Of a DNA stretch of 64,000 bases, positions 63,999-64,000 are shown one piece after another. The position numbers were made by a program, and so were the translations under genes. Each line of letters begins with the position of its first letter. The first letter of the stretch is position 1. Below the pieces are notes generated by a model. The model was given only the letters and a program-made list of their open reading frames with translations, was not told the DNA's origin and searched no databases. The DNA lies in contig CAMDGD010000001.1 in the NCBI GenBank assembly GCA_945897785.1, forward strand, positions 42,033-106,032, in the 5' to 3' direction. Origin of the DNA: Paludibacter jiangxiensis (GTDB taxonomy: Bacteria > Bacteroidota > Bacteroidia > Bacteroidales > Paludibacteraceae).

Positions 63999-64000
63999 TA

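Overview
The window is a chromosomal segment from an AT-rich Bacteroidota, most likely a Bacteroidales-type anaerobe or microaerophile. The evidence is a complete porP-gldK-gldL-gldM-gldN operon (type IX secretion core), a five-helix Wolinella-type fumarate reductase/succinate dehydrogenase, class I hydroxylamine reductase (Hcp), rubrerythrin with a PerR-like regulator, DUF2795 and WG-repeat proteins, and promoters of the Bacteroidota form TTTG-N19-TAnnTTTG instead of -35/-10 boxes. The genus cannot be read from the sequence.

Region 1 (1-8700, all minus strand) is the translation/transcription super-locus. In transcription order it holds rpsU, xerC-like recombinase, hpf, tRNA-Thr(TGT), tRNA-Tyr, tRNA-Gly(TCC), tRNA-Thr(GGT), tuf, tRNA-Trp, secE, nusG, rplK, rplA, rplJ, rplL and rpoB (cut by the window edge). 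The tRNA-tuf order is the same as in E. coli. Region 2 (8.7-13.2 kb, plus) carries an FcoT-like thioesterase, a Xaa-Pro aminopeptidase, a thioredoxin-fold lipid/cell-envelope protein, a gamma-carbonic-anhydrase-like protein and two identical tRNA-Val genes. Region 3 (13.3-19.2 kb, minus) is the T9SS operon.

Region 4 (19.2-44.6 kb) is mixed housekeeping: DUF2795 protein, methyltransferase, tRNA-Leu, manC, mutL, an XRE-cupin regulator, gltX, an Rrf2/ferredoxin/cupin/hcp/BFD nitrosative-stress cluster, a WG-repeat protein, sdhCAB, a TonB-C-like protein, a PNPOx-like flavoprotein, PerR-like Fur, rubrerythrin, a conserved membrane protein, an Uup-like ABC-F protein, hisS, waaA and a second PorP/SprF-type protein. 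Region 5 (44.6-48.5 kb) has a 215-bp element built from four REP-like hairpins between inverted repeats, two WG-repeat genes, coaD and a membrane DnaJ-domain protein.

Region 6 (48.6-62.6 kb, plus) is a surface-polysaccharide locus: ugd, Wzx-like flippase, acyltransferase, nitroreductase-like protein, Wzy-like polymerase, two polysaccharide pyruvyltransferase-family proteins, an FrhB/FdhB-like iron-sulfur flavoprotein, two GT4 glycosyltransferases, a WecG/TagA/CpsF glycosyltransferase and gmd. The genes are tightly packed and often overlap, so they probably form one operon from a promoter ahead of ugd, with a second candidate promoter before gmd. ManC at 21 kb could supply GDP-mannose for Gmd. 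The fucose synthase normally following gmd is not in the window: a complete IS4-family element (62636-63998) sits directly downstream. The most unusual material is the redox/pyruvylation group in the polysaccharide locus and the REP-hairpin element.
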